Below are positions 30,001 through 39,849 of a stretch of DNA of 64,000 nt, piece by piece; positions within the stretch are counted from its first letter, which is position 1; each line of letters opens with the position of its first letter. Below the pieces are notes generated by a model. That model was not told where the DNA came from. It made no database searches and worked only from the letters and a program-made list of their open reading frames with translations. Position numbers and translations under genes: made by a program. This DNA comes from Symsagittifera roscoffensis (lineage: Eukaryota > Xenacoelomorpha > Acoela > Convolutidae). The stretch lies in the NCBI RefSeq assembly GCF_963678635.1, contig NC_087067.1, positions 44,895,629 through 44,959,628 on the forward strand, written 5' to 3'.

Positions 30001-31861
30001 GTCAACCGGTTATAAGTCCAAAAGGAGTGACCGCACTCTGACTGGAGCAACTTTAGAAATGGAAATACTCAGTCAATGTGGAGAGAGTAAAATGAGGGAC
30101 TTCAAACCATCTCCCATGAATCATGGAAAAGGAAGTGTTGCAGGACAACTGACACCAGTGGAATACAACCGACTAACAGTGTCGGAGACAGTGTCGATAG
30201 ATGAACCCACCGGTGGATACATGGAGATGTTGGAATACCGGAACTCGGCTAGAGGGTATGTAATGGCCCTGGAAGACGAAAAAGCCATGGAGGGTTATCT
30301 GGAAATGATGTTGCAAGGCACCACCCTCAAGCAGAAGGCGTATGGAACTTTGGCGTCGTCTGACGTAGAGGCGGAGACGATCGAGCAGTTAGTGAGCCTT
30401 CCATTGAAAGCAGTAGTATTGAGGTATTTCGAAGAAGAAATGAGGACTACGCCAAGAATACATGCTCTCGTGGCAGTACCTTACGTAAGGACAGAATTAC
30501 AACTCAGGCTCGCCTGGTGCATGATGGGACTGACTCGCGAAGAATATGATTCAGAAGAAAGGAAGAGATCAAAGGAGGAAAAAGTTTTCCTTATGACGAA
30601 TCTGAGGGATCTGATAGTCCAGGAGGGAGCAGCAGTAGCGTGTGCAAAGCGGAGAGACGCTCTCTGTTTCATTCGATTCCTGATAGAGCAGATTTCAGTA
30701 CCTGCATTAAACACTTGTGTTAAAATGTTGAGGGAAGGCGATGAGCGAACGAAAGCCATGTTCTTACTAGCAATGCTGGATATGCAGCAAAGTAAACCGA
30801 TGAGGGTGAACATGAAAGAACCTGAAGAATTGGAACCCATGAAAAAGATAGACGAGATCAGGAGATTCTCAAACAAGGAGTTGAGGCTCACTAAAGAATC
30901 TATGGGAGCATTGCCGAAATCCAGTGAATACTGTGGACCGATCAAGAAGAAGTCATATAGCTATGTGTCCGGGATTATAGGGATAGCATACAATCCTTTC
31001 CTGAGTGAAGACATACGCGATTGCTTCTTTGATTATGAGCAGGCGGTGTTACTAAGATTCTGGACGTCCAGAATTGTGACGACTAAGAGCGTTAACAATC
31101 CACAGGCCAAATTGGGATTGGTCTTGGAAGAAGAGGTGACTGCACCTTTAGTACCAAAATCCGACAAGAGAGTGGAATTTGGGTTGGGATTCTCAGATGA
31201 ATTACTGAGAACGAGCTTGATGGCAGTGTGGGAATTGATGAAGCCATCATGGTGTCCTAGTCCCAACGCTGACTCAATATTACGGGCGACACAAGACATA
31301 CAGAGGGAACTGAATGCGGACTGTAACCTGCGTGACCTCAACATCATATATAGTGTGATGATAACAGCCTCTAAGAGCAACGGAGAAGATAATTTGGAGT
31401 TGCCTGGCTGGGGACCAGAAGACTGGGTCAAACCTGGTAGCTGTCTGGCGGAAGTCTGTGGACTAGAGGGTCACGTTTGTGGAAGTCTAGACAGTGTGAA
31501 AACCCTGGAGAAACAACACAAGCAGTTGACAGTATTGTTTGGAAATGTAGTGATGAAAGCAAGAACGGAAACGGAACTGATAGCAGATTGCCATGGAGGA
31601 ACCGATGTGAATCTAGTGACAGCACTAGGATTCTACAGCATGTTTGGTTCTTTAGAGTCACTATTGAATCTAGAACAGAAACATGAGATGGTCACAGCCA
31701 TCAGCGTAGAAGTATTCCCAGGAGTTCTGCAGACTGAGCAGAAGTATATAGGAAAATGGAGGGAGGCAATCGAAACAGAGATGAACATCAGACACAGCGA
31801 AACTTATTGTAGACCATCAGGAGCACGATATTTGGTGGGTTCAACGTTGGCTCCAATGTGA
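27005..31861 (+). CDS. Very long protein of the giant element, function unknown
   Basis: About 1,620 codons, open back to the TGA at 26990. The nominal start is GTG; the first ATG is about 25 codons in. The first 130 residues continue the SGNH-like pattern (YDVIISAPNR, HMLVLDEVLG). The rest has no domain I recognise. Residues about 200-660 look globular and mostly helical; about 700-850 are acidic and disordered; about 1000-1600 are again globular, with Cys/Trp-containing segments (DLIVQEGAAVACAKRRDALC, WCPSPN). No membrane span or signal peptide is evident. It ends in TGA (31859-31861), but the same frame stays open beyond. Base composition matches the gag-pol part, so it is native to the element. 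Confidence 0.65.
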   Translation: MTLRVVFALSPGYAHLPDGLKFVYAMVALLSEGKYDVIISAPNRMIEMENLRPLKAELPAVWSDISNAMRGFKDHALHMLVLDEVLGLELSNFSRQLKLKPGIDDDHRVITAMSNDLWFRAMEVASEDTRRKNSLETRAHLEAMVLRTKPEANQWLHLNPRVAALGADAFQQGPVMITKIHAYLLKEVNLAENAGEKTAEFVNRMCQITLETFWTQEVKGQEGFERTDSMLEGLGAGWTASFLAKVYPKVSHYLIKEFLQAVVKVSIVELIALSVTFGAESFVKGPAILLTDGIQNLRLDGLLTLIAITHGNLGGLMKLARCPEQMKERVKNLDMKKSTDSWNKIRDLRHTLIQYLLQQNRFGTGEDETIEREEDVRRHVGGMPLLTDLSLAMRIDPLALIRGVTEYVTVIYGPAVTFAFPDVKVEAYRRSVLHLNLISAVDGSTLNWCEQHALRELMSEDLLFAKISEPEITVINFDDHFCDRMGEVERGHIEVFPKLWNLRPYDKTNGEMTRVPRLTAAYHKVREETKDWGDYKKLPEAIPEFPLIRRMLLGAVSVVQTPRLRAFEANEKRVGNFSVTMDLCFVGRNAAVLQYTRFAYTDQATRRRISNAATPKPGRFDEEWRELGLTPIRMRGRTELPEASLILTSVKKEMKVGGILQTRTFLAPFGCEEIKVVHGEEEDKSAGTLLIPRFQEEADNDGQGGSRQTEEPMQQDQAGGEDDRASTGGTSSLDFNIFSDLENNADTLETTEPADEGISTLEPPSAFEEMKRNLPESSSPGNSRNNDQRILMESPRRRRIEASARVPFLGTLPEEEWEVHHRDHESRTGCKLDRVAFMEEVWTVIQSYGTQSILKTGLNQPLMREVLDKLDECEGRLSELLIDSATDESEANSPIKMTPQDNEGEVVYLSRTRRGTMRSKMVIDKINAMKMKLGSRVMPRRIGKTKVDSEISMKAGNSAKRKRVEEVMDLGQGDYQISGTDRILTDIAMVPPILMAGIKSTGYKSKRSDRTLTGATLEMEILSQCGESKMRDFKPSPMNHGKGSVAGQLTPVEYNRLTVSETVSIDEPTGGYMEMLEYRNSARGYVMALEDEKAMEGYLEMMLQGTTLKQKAYGTLASSDVEAETIEQLVSLPLKAVVLRYFEEEMRTTPRIHALVAVPYVRTELQLRLAWCMMGLTREEYDSEERKRSKEEKVFLMTNLRDLIVQEGAAVACAKRRDALCFIRFLIEQISVPALNTCVKMLREGDERTKAMFLLAMLDMQQSKPMRVNMKEPEELEPMKKIDEIRRFSNKELRLTKESMGALPKSSEYCGPIKKKSYSYVSGIIGIAYNPFLSEDIRDCFFDYEQAVLLRFWTSRIVTTKSVNNPQAKLGLVLEEEVTAPLVPKSDKRVEFGLGFSDELLRTSLMAVWELMKPSWCPSPNADSILRATQDIQRELNADCNLRDLNIIYSVMITASKSNGEDNLELPGWGPEDWVKPGSCLAEVCGLEGHVCGSLDSVKTLEKQHKQLTVLFGNVVMKARTETELIADCHGGTDVNLVTALGFYSMFGSLESLLNLEQKHEMVTAISVEVFPGVLQTEQKYIGKWREAIETEMNIRHSETYCRPSGARYLVGSTLAPM

Positions 31862-31885
31862 AAGAGCAGATACCCTGTACATTTC

Positions 31886-32692
31886 GTGGCTGTGGACGTG
31901 AAGAGTACAAGAACGGTCGTGGATCAAGCTTTCTCAGTGCCAAAGTGTGTGAGATTGGCAAGAATGTCTGAAAAGTCTTACGAGTTACTATGTAAGATGT
32001 TCTCAGCAGTCCCAGAGAGAACCAAAGAGGAGTTGGAGTCAATACTGGGAAAGAAGTTCATGGGATATGTGAGCGGGAACTTCAGTGACTTTGAAAAACA
32101 GAAACAGAGAGGATCAACTGTCACAGATTACAATGCAGTAGATGAGAATGATGAGATCCACCGAGTGATGATGGAAGTGGAACCATTGCTGGAAGCTTCG
32201 GGAAAACGGAATTGGAGGAGCGTCATGTTGACACATGACGAGTTTCCTTGCCACTGCTTGCTGCAGACCTGGTGGTATCCCAAGCGTAGTAATCTGGTGT
32301 TGATCTGGGACTCTGGAGAGCTGCTCTCCATGGGTTTACCAGATTCATCACAGCCCATAACAATAGTGATAGTGGGAGTTATGATGGCGATACGATGGCT
32401 GGAAGCTCATGTGAGAGAAAATAATAGACAGGAGGCACCGACGAGAGAACAATTGCAGAAATTAGATTGTCTAAAAGATTTAGATCTTTTTGAGACAATG
32501 TGCAAAGTTCTAAACATTCCAATGGAAGTGAAGAAGATATGGGCAAGAAAACGATTGATGCCATGGTTCAGAGCTAACATGAGACTGCATGGTTGTACGA
32601 GTATGCGAAAAAGCACATGTCGAAGCATGGCAGAGTATACAGTGAATATCAGCTGGACATTGGGGCAGGAGCTTTCAAGCGAGCTTTCGTGA
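31886..32692 (+). CDS. Continuation of the long frame after the third TGA
   Basis: 268 codons, open back to the TGA at 31859; the nominal start is GTG. HFVAVDVKST and IVIVGVMMAIRWL are the clearest ordered segments; MLTHDEFPCHCLLQTWWYP is Cys/Trp-rich. No known domain is seen. After about residue 235 the composition turns Ser/Arg-rich while the -1 frame becomes protein-like, so a frameshift near 32,590 probably marks the real path. Confidence 0.5.
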   Translation: MAVDVKSTRTVVDQAFSVPKCVRLARMSEKSYELLCKMFSAVPERTKEELESILGKKFMGYVSGNFSDFEKQKQRGSTVTDYNAVDENDEIHRVMMEVEPLLEASGKRNWRSVMLTHDEFPCHCLLQTWWYPKRSNLVLIWDSGELLSMGLPDSSQPITIVIVGVMMAIRWLEAHVRENNRQEAPTREQLQKLDCLKDLDLFETMCKVLNIPMEVKKIWARKRLMPWFRANMRLHGCTSMRKSTCRSMAEYTVNISWTLGQELSSELS

Positions 32693-32997
32693 CCCATCGG
32701 AATGCAGTGACCACCGCTGTGAAAAGAATTTCCAGGACGAGCGAGCGTAGTGGAAATGAGAAGGCAGAGATGCTGAAAGAAGATTTGGAGAGAAACGTGA
32801 CGTTGTGTCTCCACAACAGCTTCTGTAGAAACAGAGAATCAAACGTGGATCCCCTACCTTGCTGTAAACAGAGGGTGGAAGAGCAGAAGTGTTGGAGGAC
32901 GGCTTCCAACAGCGTCAGGATAGTCAATGACGTGCTACAAGACACGGAAACCGAAAGTGCGGAGTCAGTGTCACAGGAGGAGGAAATGGAGCATTGA
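32593..32997 (+). CDS. C-terminal frame of the giant element's third gene
   Basis: About 134 codons in the -1 register relative to the preceding frame. It starts with YEYAKKHMSKHGRVYSEYQL, and RLHG from the upstream frame leads naturally into it. It ends in an acidic SVSQEEEMEH tail and TGA, with a Cys-rich middle (CLHNSFCRN, CCKQ). No ATG suits the start. It is read as the end of the long protein, separated by a one-base change or a programmed shift. Confidence 0.45.
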   Translation: MYEYAKKHMSKHGRVYSEYQLDIGAGAFKRAFVTHRNAVTTAVKRISRTSERSGNEKAEMLKEDLERNVTLCLHNSFCRNRESNVDPLPCCKQRVEEQKCWRTASNSVRIVNDVLQDTETESAESVSQEEEMEH

Positions 32998-33818
32998 CGA
33001 ATGGTCGAGAAAACAAGAGGCGGCAAGAAAGGAAATTAGAAGAATTTAGAAGTTTTAGAACTTCTAAACGACGAAAAAAGAAGAGAACAAAGGAATGATG
33101 AAGAAAAGTCAAAACTCAGAATTGTTTTATGTGTGTGAAAAACTCAAGTGAGAAACCAAGCAACCAAGTTGTAATTGAAAACTGAAACATTTTGTTGAGT
33201 TTTGAAATTGTTGCATTTATAAATTTGCATTTTGGTTTTAGTTGAAGTGGCTTTAGAGACACTCACTTATTATTTATTTAGAAAGGCTTGAGGGAAGAGT
33301 ATATTTAAATATTCCAGCCTGCATGATTGTTTTTAATCACTTAGGAAGACTGATCACTTTGTGGTGACATGAAAAACTTGAGTAACTTCTTGAGGAGGGA
33401 GGTTGTTGCATTGTTCTTTCTAACCACAAGGTTTCTTGGTTTTAATATTCAGGACAATAAACAAGCAAGATTTCCGAAGGGAAGGAGCATAGTAGGATAA
33501 TTTTAGCTTGTTGGTTGGCAGGACTGTCCTGCAAGCCAACACCTTTTAAATCTAGGAGAAAAAGCTTTAATCGGGACATTGACACTGGAAGTCAGAAAAT
33601 ATGTTTTATCTTAAGTCATATCCTCAGAGTGCAGATTAATGAGAGAATTTGAAGGCTATAGTGATGTAGTATGATGCCATTTATATTCTGCAGTGAGTCG
33701 ATGTGACGTAGATAAAGGTAATTTCGTGCATTTTGTAAATTCTGTTCGATGACACTGTAACCATTTTACGAACATAGTGCGATTCAATGTGGACATTGAC
33801 CGGACTGTCCGGGGAGTA
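32998..33818 (+). other. 3' non-coding region of the giant element with polypurine tract
   Basis: 820 bp without long frames. It ends in GACTGTCCGGGGAGTA directly against the TG of the 3' LTR. The GGGGAG is the best candidate for the plus-strand primer, although it is short. Confidence 0.6.
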
Positions 33819-34767
33819 TGTGACATTCGACCAGAATGGCCAAAATGCAATTTATGCAGACTTCGAATTTTTAGCAGTAGGCATTCCGAGTTGATGATTT
33901 CGAAGGATTAACGACGTTATTCGGATGATTGGCAGAACGGTGAAGGTCAGGATATTCCCGTATTTTAAAATTTTAAATTTTCGAATGATGACGTCACATT
34001 TCTGAGAAATGCTGAAACGGCCATTTTAACAAAAAACGAGTGAAAGAACACAACAACAACATTAGTTGCGCTGACGAGAACAACTTTATCTGTGATTGCG
34101 AACAGAACGAAAATCGAGATTAAAGAAAAACGAAAACGAACTACAATAGCAGAGAACGTTCCAAGTTGCAACTATTGTGCTGCTACAATAGTTGCAAGGC
34201 CGTTGCCAACAACGGTGAAGGGTGAGAACCAGCCTTCCGGATTGGCGTGAAATTGAACTTAAGGAGCTTGATTCACTGGATTCAAGAATCCGGAAGGGTT
34301 TCGGGACTGGAACTTTTAGCCTTTTATATAAACTTTTAGCTTCTTGTCATGTCCTGAATTGAATTTAATTAACAACTGGATTCATTTTGATAAGGATGAG
34401 AAGCTAGGAGTTGGGGGGAAAGGGTTGGTCCATCTTCGATGGAGATGATGGTTTTTATCTACTGAACAAAAACAATAGTAATATAATAAGTAGTAGCCCT
34501 GTTTTTAGGAGTGACCTCGTGGTCTGGGGATACTGAGACCCAGCCATGAGCTCACTATTTTTGCATGTAATTCAGTTAATTTGAGCGTTCTGGTCGAAGC
34601 CGGAGAGCAGTAACGTTTTTGTCGACCCGATGTAAGAAAGACCACCGAAAAGTACTGGCTTGGTAGAGACGGTGAAAAACATGCAAAGCTCTGTTTAGAC
34701 GCTAGCCAGTCGTCTTAAGACTTAGTTTTGTTATCCGTCGATATGTATCTTCCGGGCGAATGTTACA
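33819..34767 (+). repeat. 3' LTR of the giant element
   Basis: 949 bp, same length as the 5' LTR with two base differences noticed. The flanking DNA from 34768 continues the satellite unit broken at 10300. Confidence 0.95.
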
Positions 34768-35040
34768 CCAGCCATCATCTGTTTTTAGCTAAAAAGTTAC
34801 GGTCCTCAGAAAATCAAGTTTTTGAACTTTGACAGTTTTTTTTTATTAACTTTTTGATTTTTTTTAAGGTAACCTATCAAATCTGACATGAAAAATTCAA
34901 TCGAAAGAAGCGTATGTGCGATTTTTTTTTTTGCAGAAGCGGCTTCTGAATTTTTTTTTACGATAAACTTCTTCTCAAAGTTTTTTTTTCGTTCACTTAT
35001 TTTAGTAGAGAAACAAGGTTTGGGCAATTTTTGAAGTTAC
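34768..35040 (+). repeat. Satellite segment, right part of the split array
   Basis: AAAAAGTTACGGTCCTC, then AATCAAGTTTTTGAAC, corresponds to the unit at about 55,985-56,110. It degrades into poly-T-rich sequence. Confidence 0.6.
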
Positions 35041-36818
35041 GCCTTTCGCCCAGCATCAGTATAACAACTCCAGAAAATATCAAACACGTTCCTCCAGCTT
35101 TAGCTGGGCCTAGGTGTCCTTCATCGAGACATACGAAGATTTTGGTTCACCTAGTTTTTTTCGATATTTTTCGGCTTATGTTTTATGATTGCGTTGTAAC
35201 GCATTGCGGTGTATCGCTTCGCCTGTGTTATTATTATGACTTTGAGGATATGCCACTGGGGTGTTAGCCCCGCTGATTACGTTCAAGGGTTTGCACGGCA
35301 GTTTTATTAAATACAAATAAAAGTCTTATGTGCAAGGTTTCTCTTCATTCCAGTTCCTTTCTAAGTAATACCATCTCTTCGATCAGTTTCTTCTTCAGAC
35401 TAATTCGAGGTTTCTACATTTTATTTTCTAGACTTCATAGAGATGATTTTTATCGTGTGCTCCGTAGTGTTTGCGTGGCGCTCTTTTCCTCCTCCCCACA
35501 TTTGAACTTCAATTTTGAAAAACTACTTTAACGTTGTCATAATGCAATGAAGTTTTGCATGGCGAACAACTTAACTATTGTAAACACATTGGCTCTTTTC
35601 CCTTCCCCCCACCAGCGAATTTTTACAAGTAACTCTATTCTCATTGTCTGTTTCTTTTTTACACAAACAAAGCTTTTTTGATAGTATAAACTCCTTTTTT
35701 TTCAACCTAAGTCGCAAATATTGGTGTTAATTTTGAAAAAATTCATTTTGATCAATAATCAGCTATTAAATACAGCCAATGGTAAGGAAATTAACACAAA
35801 CTATTTTACAAATAGCACTTTAGCTTCATGGTATCATGCATCTGTAGCGTAGAGGTAGGGAAAGAGACCCGCAAAAAATTAAGAGGATTCAAACCTGGGC
35901 TAGGTCGGATGGTTTTAATGAACTTTTTCGTGTACTATTTAAAATTTGTCCGCTCTATAAATTGAGGCATTTTAGCTGGTAGGTTTTTTCAAATTTACTG
36001 GTACTGCACATGCGTCAGAATTGGCTTGCGTCACTTAGCAATTATGTAGACTCAGAATTGGCGTGCTTCAGTTAAGAAATTTTGTAGACTCAAAGTTTTA
36101 CTCATTCAGTTTTTCCCAGTAGCGCTATCGGTCATATTTTTGCTTGTGTATGCGAAGTGCAACTTGGCCTCTGTGTACAAAATTTGGCATGTGGACTAAT
36201 TAGGCTGTGACAAACAAATGTGTTCATCACACCTCACCTTGTAAAACCCCTCGTTACGCCAGAAAATTGGTCCTTATATGAGGTGGGGGAAAAGGAAAAA
36301 GAGTCAGCACATTTGTTATTCTTTATACCTTACCTCGTTACATCACGCTTTCAGCCATTATAACACGTTAGTCAACGAAGAACAAAGAAAAATTGAAATA
36401 TGGGGTTGGGGGTGTGGAAAAGAACCCGCTTGTGTTTACGGCGGTGATGGGTGATGGTATTTCGTGAAACGTTTTACTCAAATTGATCAGTTTTCTAGCT
36501 AATTTTTTTAAAAGTTCTAGTTGAGATTTTTCGATTTTTTAAAATTAGAATCTTCGACATAGTGGCTTCCGTCTCATTTGCGGTCGGCTAGTTTAGAATG
36601 CTGTTTGTGTTGTGTTGCGAACCTCCGATTTGCCTCTGTGTTCACAAGTTGAAATGTTTTAAACAGATCCTCGAAATTATTCAAAAATATAGACAGTTAA
36701 ATACTGTTTCATTTCACCATGCACGGATCTTAAATTGGGAAAAATCTATTTCAGATCATAATTTTATGGTGTTGAAGTTTATCTGTCAATTGTAAGTTGC
36801 CTGTCGTCATTGACAGCA
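35041..36818. other. Upstream region of the zinc-finger gene
   Basis: No coding exon recognised. It holds three copies of the dispersed hairpin repeat (35172-35235, 36143-36180, 36591-36650) and a tRNA-like segment at 35840-35910. Promoter and 5' untranslated exons of the following gene probably lie here but cannot be placed. Confidence 0.5.
35840..35910 (+). repeat. tRNA-like (Pol III box A/B) segment
   Basis: A perfect A-box TAGCGTAGAGG (35845-35855) and a B-box-like GGATTCAAACC (35884-35894) about 40 bp apart. No full cloverleaf forms, so it is at best a decayed tRNA or SINE head. Confidence 0.3.
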
Positions 36819-39569
36819 ATGCCTACTGAGCGGCAGATTCAAGCGTTGAATATGTCTCCCAGAGGTATATCAGTTGATGACAGTAGTGTTTCTTCCACTC
36901 CCCTCCTGGTAAAAGATGTCAACACTTATCCGAACCCGGCTACAGTTAGACAACCGTCTCATTTTTCAAGAGTTATCAATCAGAACAATCTAGATTTCCC
37001 AGTAACATGTACGTACGAATTTAATACAGGCCATGGAGGTTTTCACTACAGCCAAGCACCGCTCGACAGCAGTACACTATCCCGTAAAAGATCGTTCAAT
37101 CAGAGTTATAACCGCAATATTGCCGCTTGCCCGACGCCCCGAAATTTAAATTCTACATACGACGAGTTAACGGTGGACATTCCAAATACGAAGCCTGAAA
37201 CTATTATCAGCTCCTCAATACCATGTTCTCCACATAGTTGGGCAAACTCGCAACATGGCAATCAAAGCCATCATGTGTTCAGCATCGATGACATGGGCGC
37301 TCTAAGGGGTCCCAATTCGTACAACTTTGGGAACAACGCTGGAGCGAATGGGATGGCACGCTCCGTTAGTTTCGGCGCTGACTCATTCCCAGACCAACAG
37401 TATTCAATGTATTCAAGTCCAGGCTATCATAACGTTCAAAACAAAAGATCGAGTTTCCAAGGCACGCCCAACAATACGAATGCATTAGGCTGTGATGGTT
37501 TTTCGGATAGTTCAGGCTTTTCGTCAATGCACTGTCAAAGAGGTCAACGATCCCCGGGATCTGATCGCCCAATGCACATGGATCAGCTGAACACTAGTCA
37601 ATTTGGCAGTGATGTTTCCAATGTGGAGTCAGTTTTCAGCGACATAGCTAGTTACAGTCAGTATAGTGAAAACCAAATGGACATTGACTCCTTAAGATCT
37701 CCTCGAGATTCTTATGGTGCTAATGAAGAACTGCGCACTTCATTTAGTAGCGGAAGTCAATGCTCAGAAACGGTTCAAAGGAGTGAGCTGTTCGATCTTC
37801 TTGGGACACCGAACACACAAAAACACACTGAGAGTCTCGAAGACCAGAGGCTGTTCTATGTTGGTGGCGGTGAAAGTATTGGGTTCAACAACTCGAGTAA
37901 TAATGTAGTTCTAAGCAATACTTGGAGTCACATGGACTTGGCATTGGGTCCTCATCAGTCTAACTTGCCTGCTACAACAAATGGATATCAAACAGGAGCG
38001 TTAAATGCTCTTAATTTGGACGGAAACTTCGATGACGTAGATTTTGATTCTATCTTGGAAGATATGAACACTTTTTCTTATAGACCTCCAGTGCAAGCAG
38101 AAATTGAGCATGTCGAGCCAAATAGTATTTTACCAAGTAGTTGTTCGTCGGACCCTGTTGATACAACAAATCACGCTCAGATTACCCCGTGCAATAATAA
38201 TAACTCAGCTACAATGGCTCGATCTTGTTCTTTAGAAAACATTCTGGAAGACATAAATAAAACGGCAACATGTATCGGTGCATCTCAAAACAGTCTGTTC
38301 GATGTCCTGAATTTGGACACAGTCACAGAAATTCACGAATCAATGGTTACAAATTGCAGTAATACAAATGAGCAAACGCCAAAACGGGGCCAAAATTTCC
38401 AAAACTTCGCCTCACCACATTGTAATCAGAGCGTTCCCGGGCATCAGGTGCAGAGGTCGCATTCACATACTGTCATCCAGCCTCATCATTTCGAGTCACG
38501 GCAAAGTTGCAGACAAAGGTTTACACCTCACCAGCATGCTGTTAACTATACAATCCCACCTCCTCAGACTCCTGAAAATGTCAGCCAAACTATCGATGGA
38601 AGCCATCGCAGTAGTATTGATCCGCGCGAGTTCTTTGGAAACTTCCCAAACTACTCTGGGGGTGACGTGATTAGCAAGAGTCCTAAACACAAGCGCTGGA
38701 AACTGAGTGTAATTGACCGCACATCGAGGAGTCCGTCTTTGGAAGACATACCTATGGCGTTTAATATGCCGCAAAAACTCAACCCACCCTCAGTATATTC
38801 AGTCCCATCCCCTTTGGCCATGAATACAGCTACTCCTGGCCTGTGTGCAGGTCCTCAAAAGCCAGCAAGTGCTAGTGGATCGGTTTCGGGCAGGCGTTCA
38901 GTTCGCTCCAAAACTTTTTCAAACCCAAGAATGAGGTCGGCATCGAATCCGAGCTCGGTTATTGTTTTCTCAGACGACGATGAAATTATCCATGAGAGTT
39001 CGATTGGTGGCATGTATGTATCTGGTGGCAGCGCTGCAAATAGAAGGTGCAATTCAGACGCCAGCAAGCGACATCATTACGACTCAATAGAAAGTCATCA
39101 CGCTAGGGCGTCGCATCATTCTCTCGAGCATCATCGGGACCGAGCGTCCTCAGGACGACAGTCGGGCTTCTCGAGTTTCAACAGCAGAAGTAGCAGTTGT
39201 TCCTCTTCTAGCAATCCTCCGCCGCAAACTGAAAAACCAAACTCGGGACCTCCCATAAACATAAATATAAATGTCTTCAACTTAATTACGTCGGATGGCG
39301 GTGAAAACGTGGTCCCTGTGAAGCTTTCTGATGTCACCAGCAATGTGCTGAGTTCAGTGGTAACTGATCAAACAGAAACTGCTACTAAAATAGCGAAGTT
39401 ATTCCAAGACAAAAACTCCTCGGCGGAACCACCAACAGGGACCTCAGCTGCCAGTTCTACATCTATTCCTAGGACACCAAGTGATCCATCGAAACCTACG
39501 CAGCACGGGCACATAGGAGTACCGAATCAGTCGGTCATAGCTGACGATCATGACTATTTGCGACAATTC
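36819..39569 (+). CDS. Zinc-finger gene, coding exon 1
   Basis: 917 codons. The first ATG is at 36819 (CAATGCC). Low-complexity Ser/Asn/His runs dominate. More conserved-looking islands are SRSPSLEDIPMAFNMP near 637, VIVFSDDDEIIHESS near 715 and PININVFNLITSDGG near 810. The donor CAATTC|GTAAGT is in phase 0. Confidence 0.85.
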
Positions 39570-39804
39570 GTAAGTGCTTTTTGTCATATTAAAGTTGATA
39601 ACTGGTTGTTTAAAATTATCTGCGGTTGCATTTTTAGAAAGCTTTTGACATGTATAGTGTGTAGGTCTTTAGTTTTTTTCCTGTGAGCATTAATGTATCT
39701 TTTTAAGTGTTCGTTTTGCTTGGTAGCTTCAACTGAGGTTTGCTTGGGAATTTTGCGCAAAATGCGAAGCGGACTTTTGATATTGGATTTTGGTTGTTGT
39801 TTAG

Positions 39805-39849
39805 ATTGCCCCTGAGGATAGTCAAGAGAAGTTCAAGTGCAACGTCTTG
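39805..39849 (+). CDS. Zinc-finger gene, coding exon 2
   Basis: 45 bp between TTTAG and GTAAGT encoding IAPEDSQEKFKCNVL. It supplies the first Cys of finger 1, whose remainder is in exon 3. Confidence 0.85.

Larger units (their letters stand above)
10301..34767 (+). mobile_element. Giant Ty3/gypsy-type LTR retrotransposon (24.5 kb)
   Basis: Two 949-bp LTRs (10301-11249, 33819-34767) flank 22.6 kb of internal DNA. LTR ends are TGTGACATTC...GAATGTTACA, a near-perfect 10-bp inverted repeat. The internal order is a 3-kb leader, a Gag-like frame, Gag/protease/RT/RNase H, integrase with extra domains, an SGNH-hydrolase frame, a very long unknown reading frame, and a 3' non-coding part ending in a purine-rich tract. 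RT before integrase and the GPF module after the integrase core place it in Ty3/gypsy. The usual size of that group is 5-10 kb. The target duplication is short: CCA, or ACCA if the last A belongs to the target. Confidence 0.95.

Noticed and set aside
26741-31861. Selenocysteine insertion at the three TGA codons
   Set aside because: No SECIS-like structure was recognised and the contexts do not match selenoprotein motifs. Mutation or readthrough is simpler.
36598-36795. Upstream coding exon of the zinc-finger gene
   Set aside because: The 64-codon frame overlaps a copy of the dispersed hairpin repeat and has no supported donor.
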